From a bacterium (lineage in GTDB: Bacteria > UBA9089 > UBA9088): DNA of 5,216 nucleotides. Both the position numbers and the translations under genes were made by a program. The notes under the pieces were generated by a model that did not search any database, was not told the origin of the DNA, and saw only the letters and a list, made by a program, of their open reading frames with translations. Every line of letters starts with the position of its first letter. Positions within the stretch are counted from its first letter, which is position 1. The stretch is from positions 1-5,216 of the forward strand of contig DNCM01000034.1 in NCBI GenBank assembly GCA_003498085.1. Reading direction: 5' to 3'. Shown piece after piece: positions 4,756 to 5,216 of this stretch.

Positions 4756-5216
4756 TTATAGGGTGTCGATAAGTTGTTTTACCTTTTTTGCTTTGGATTT
4801 GAGGTTAAGCTTAAGATAAAGTTCATAGCTTTCTTTTAAGGTTTGCTTGGCTATGTCTTTTTTGCCTGTATCCAGGTATAGAAGAGCAATGTTTCTAAGT
4901 ACCAATGCTAAATGATGCTTATCACCAATCTTCTTGGAGATCTTCTTACTCTTTTCATACCACTCCAATGCCTCTTGATAGTTGCCTTGGGAGCTATGTA
5001 TTCCACCAATGTTATTATAAATTGTAGCTAAACCTGCCTGGTCTCCTATCTTTTCTCTAATCTCTAAAGCCTTCGTATACCACTTCAACGCCTCTTTATA
5101 GTTGCCTTGGGAATGATGTATCTCACCAATGTTATTATAAATTGCGGCTAAACCTGCTTGGTTTCCTATTTCTTCACAAATCTTCTTACTCTTTTCATAC
5201 CACACTAACGCCTCTT
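4756..5216 (-). CDS. Tetratricopeptide (TPR) repeat protein, C-terminal part
   Basis: The frame is open from the window edge to TAA at 4758-4756, giving 152 residues with the N-terminus outside the window. The GTG at 5205 is an internal Val, since EAL precedes it in frame. The sequence consists of 40-residue TPR units of the pattern A-IYNNIG-IH-SQGNY-EAL-WY-KA-EI-EKIGDQAGL, the kinesin-light-chain-like (TPR_10/TPR_12) type. Two well-kept units are followed by a degenerate one (ALVLRNIALLYLDTGKKDIAKQ) and a lysine-rich end helix. Such arrays form superhelical protein-interaction surfaces. The partner and role cannot be told, and any signal peptide or effector domain would lie upstream. The stop is 23 nt from the inverted-repeat element. 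Confidence 0.9.
   Translation of the reverse strand, partial: EALVWYEKSKKICEEIGNQAGLAAIYNNIGEIHHSQGNYKEALKWYTKALEIREKIGDQAGLATIYNNIGGIHSSQGNYQEALEWYEKSKKISKKIGDKHHLALVLRNIALLYLDTGKKDIAKQTLKESYELYLKLNLKSKAKKVKQLIDTL
4971..5210. repeat. 120-bp tandem repeats within the TPR gene
   Basis: Two successive 120-bp units encode the TPR motifs and are very similar at DNA level. A 21-nt block is identical at 5004-5024 and 5124-5144, and TAGTTGCCTTGGGA recurs at the same offset. A third unit begins at the window edge. Synonymous as well as coding positions are shared, which suggests recent expansion or gene conversion. Confidence 0.8.

Noticed and set aside
4650..4790. Plus-strand frame with HNIFFDEIFTISYDSVTG and GGRYVYTKC
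   Set aside because: It looks somewhat protein-like, but has no start, crosses the right inverted repeat and runs antisense into the TPR gene. No family recognised.
1..5216. CRISPR array, tRNA, rRNA or riboswitch
   Set aside because: No spaced short direct repeats, cloverleaf arms or known leader motifs were seen. The only regular direct repeat is the coding TPR array, and the first-gene leaders are too short for a riboswitch.

Overview
The window is AT-rich bacterial DNA. It carries a compact ribosomal-protein/tRNA-modification operon, one shikimate-pathway gene, and remnants of mobile or decayed DNA. The gene order rpsP-khpA-trmD-rplS-rnhB is typical of Bacteria. The AT bias, decayed insertions and eukaryote-like TPR array would fit an uncultivated candidate-phylum bacterium, but nothing here fixes a lineage.

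Layout. 1-47 (+) is the extreme C-terminus of an ABC-transporter permease of the Dpp/Opp type. 56-186 is an imperfect palindromic repeat element that butts directly against the broken end of an aspartate-aminotransferase gene on the minus strand. That gene keeps only the N-terminal ~206 codons (188-805) and has no ordinary start codon. 888-2009 (+) is an intact aroB (3-dehydroquinate synthase). 2010-2371 holds no intact gene but has a frameshifted fragment resembling an IS1634-type transposase N-terminus and a weak inverted repeat. 4387-2372 (-) is the operon rpsP, khpA, trmD, rplS, rnhB, with overlaps or a 2-nt gap at every junction and no rimM. 4459-4732 is a region bounded by ~22-bp inverted repeats and looks like a small MITE or decayed insertion. 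4756-5216 (-) is the 3' part of a TPR-repeat protein gene that runs off the window.

The operon supplies ribosomal proteins S16 and L19, the RNA chaperone KhpA, the tRNA m1G37 methyltransferase and RNase HII, so it is a growth-linked translation and genome-maintenance unit. It is driven by a consensus promoter (TTGACA-17-TATAAT) just upstream of rpsP.

The most interesting signal is the promoter/start geometry. At aroB the TATAAT box ends 6 nt before ATG, so transcription should begin at the start codon itself. At rpsP the perfect promoter leaves at most ~6 nt of leader and no Shine-Dalgarno. At the aminotransferase relic the same TATAAT-plus-T-run layout precedes the point where the protein should start. 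The internal gene khpA, by contrast, has a strong Shine-Dalgarno. This suggests leaderless translation of first genes and SD-led or coupled translation inside operons. No clearly new multi-gene system was found.
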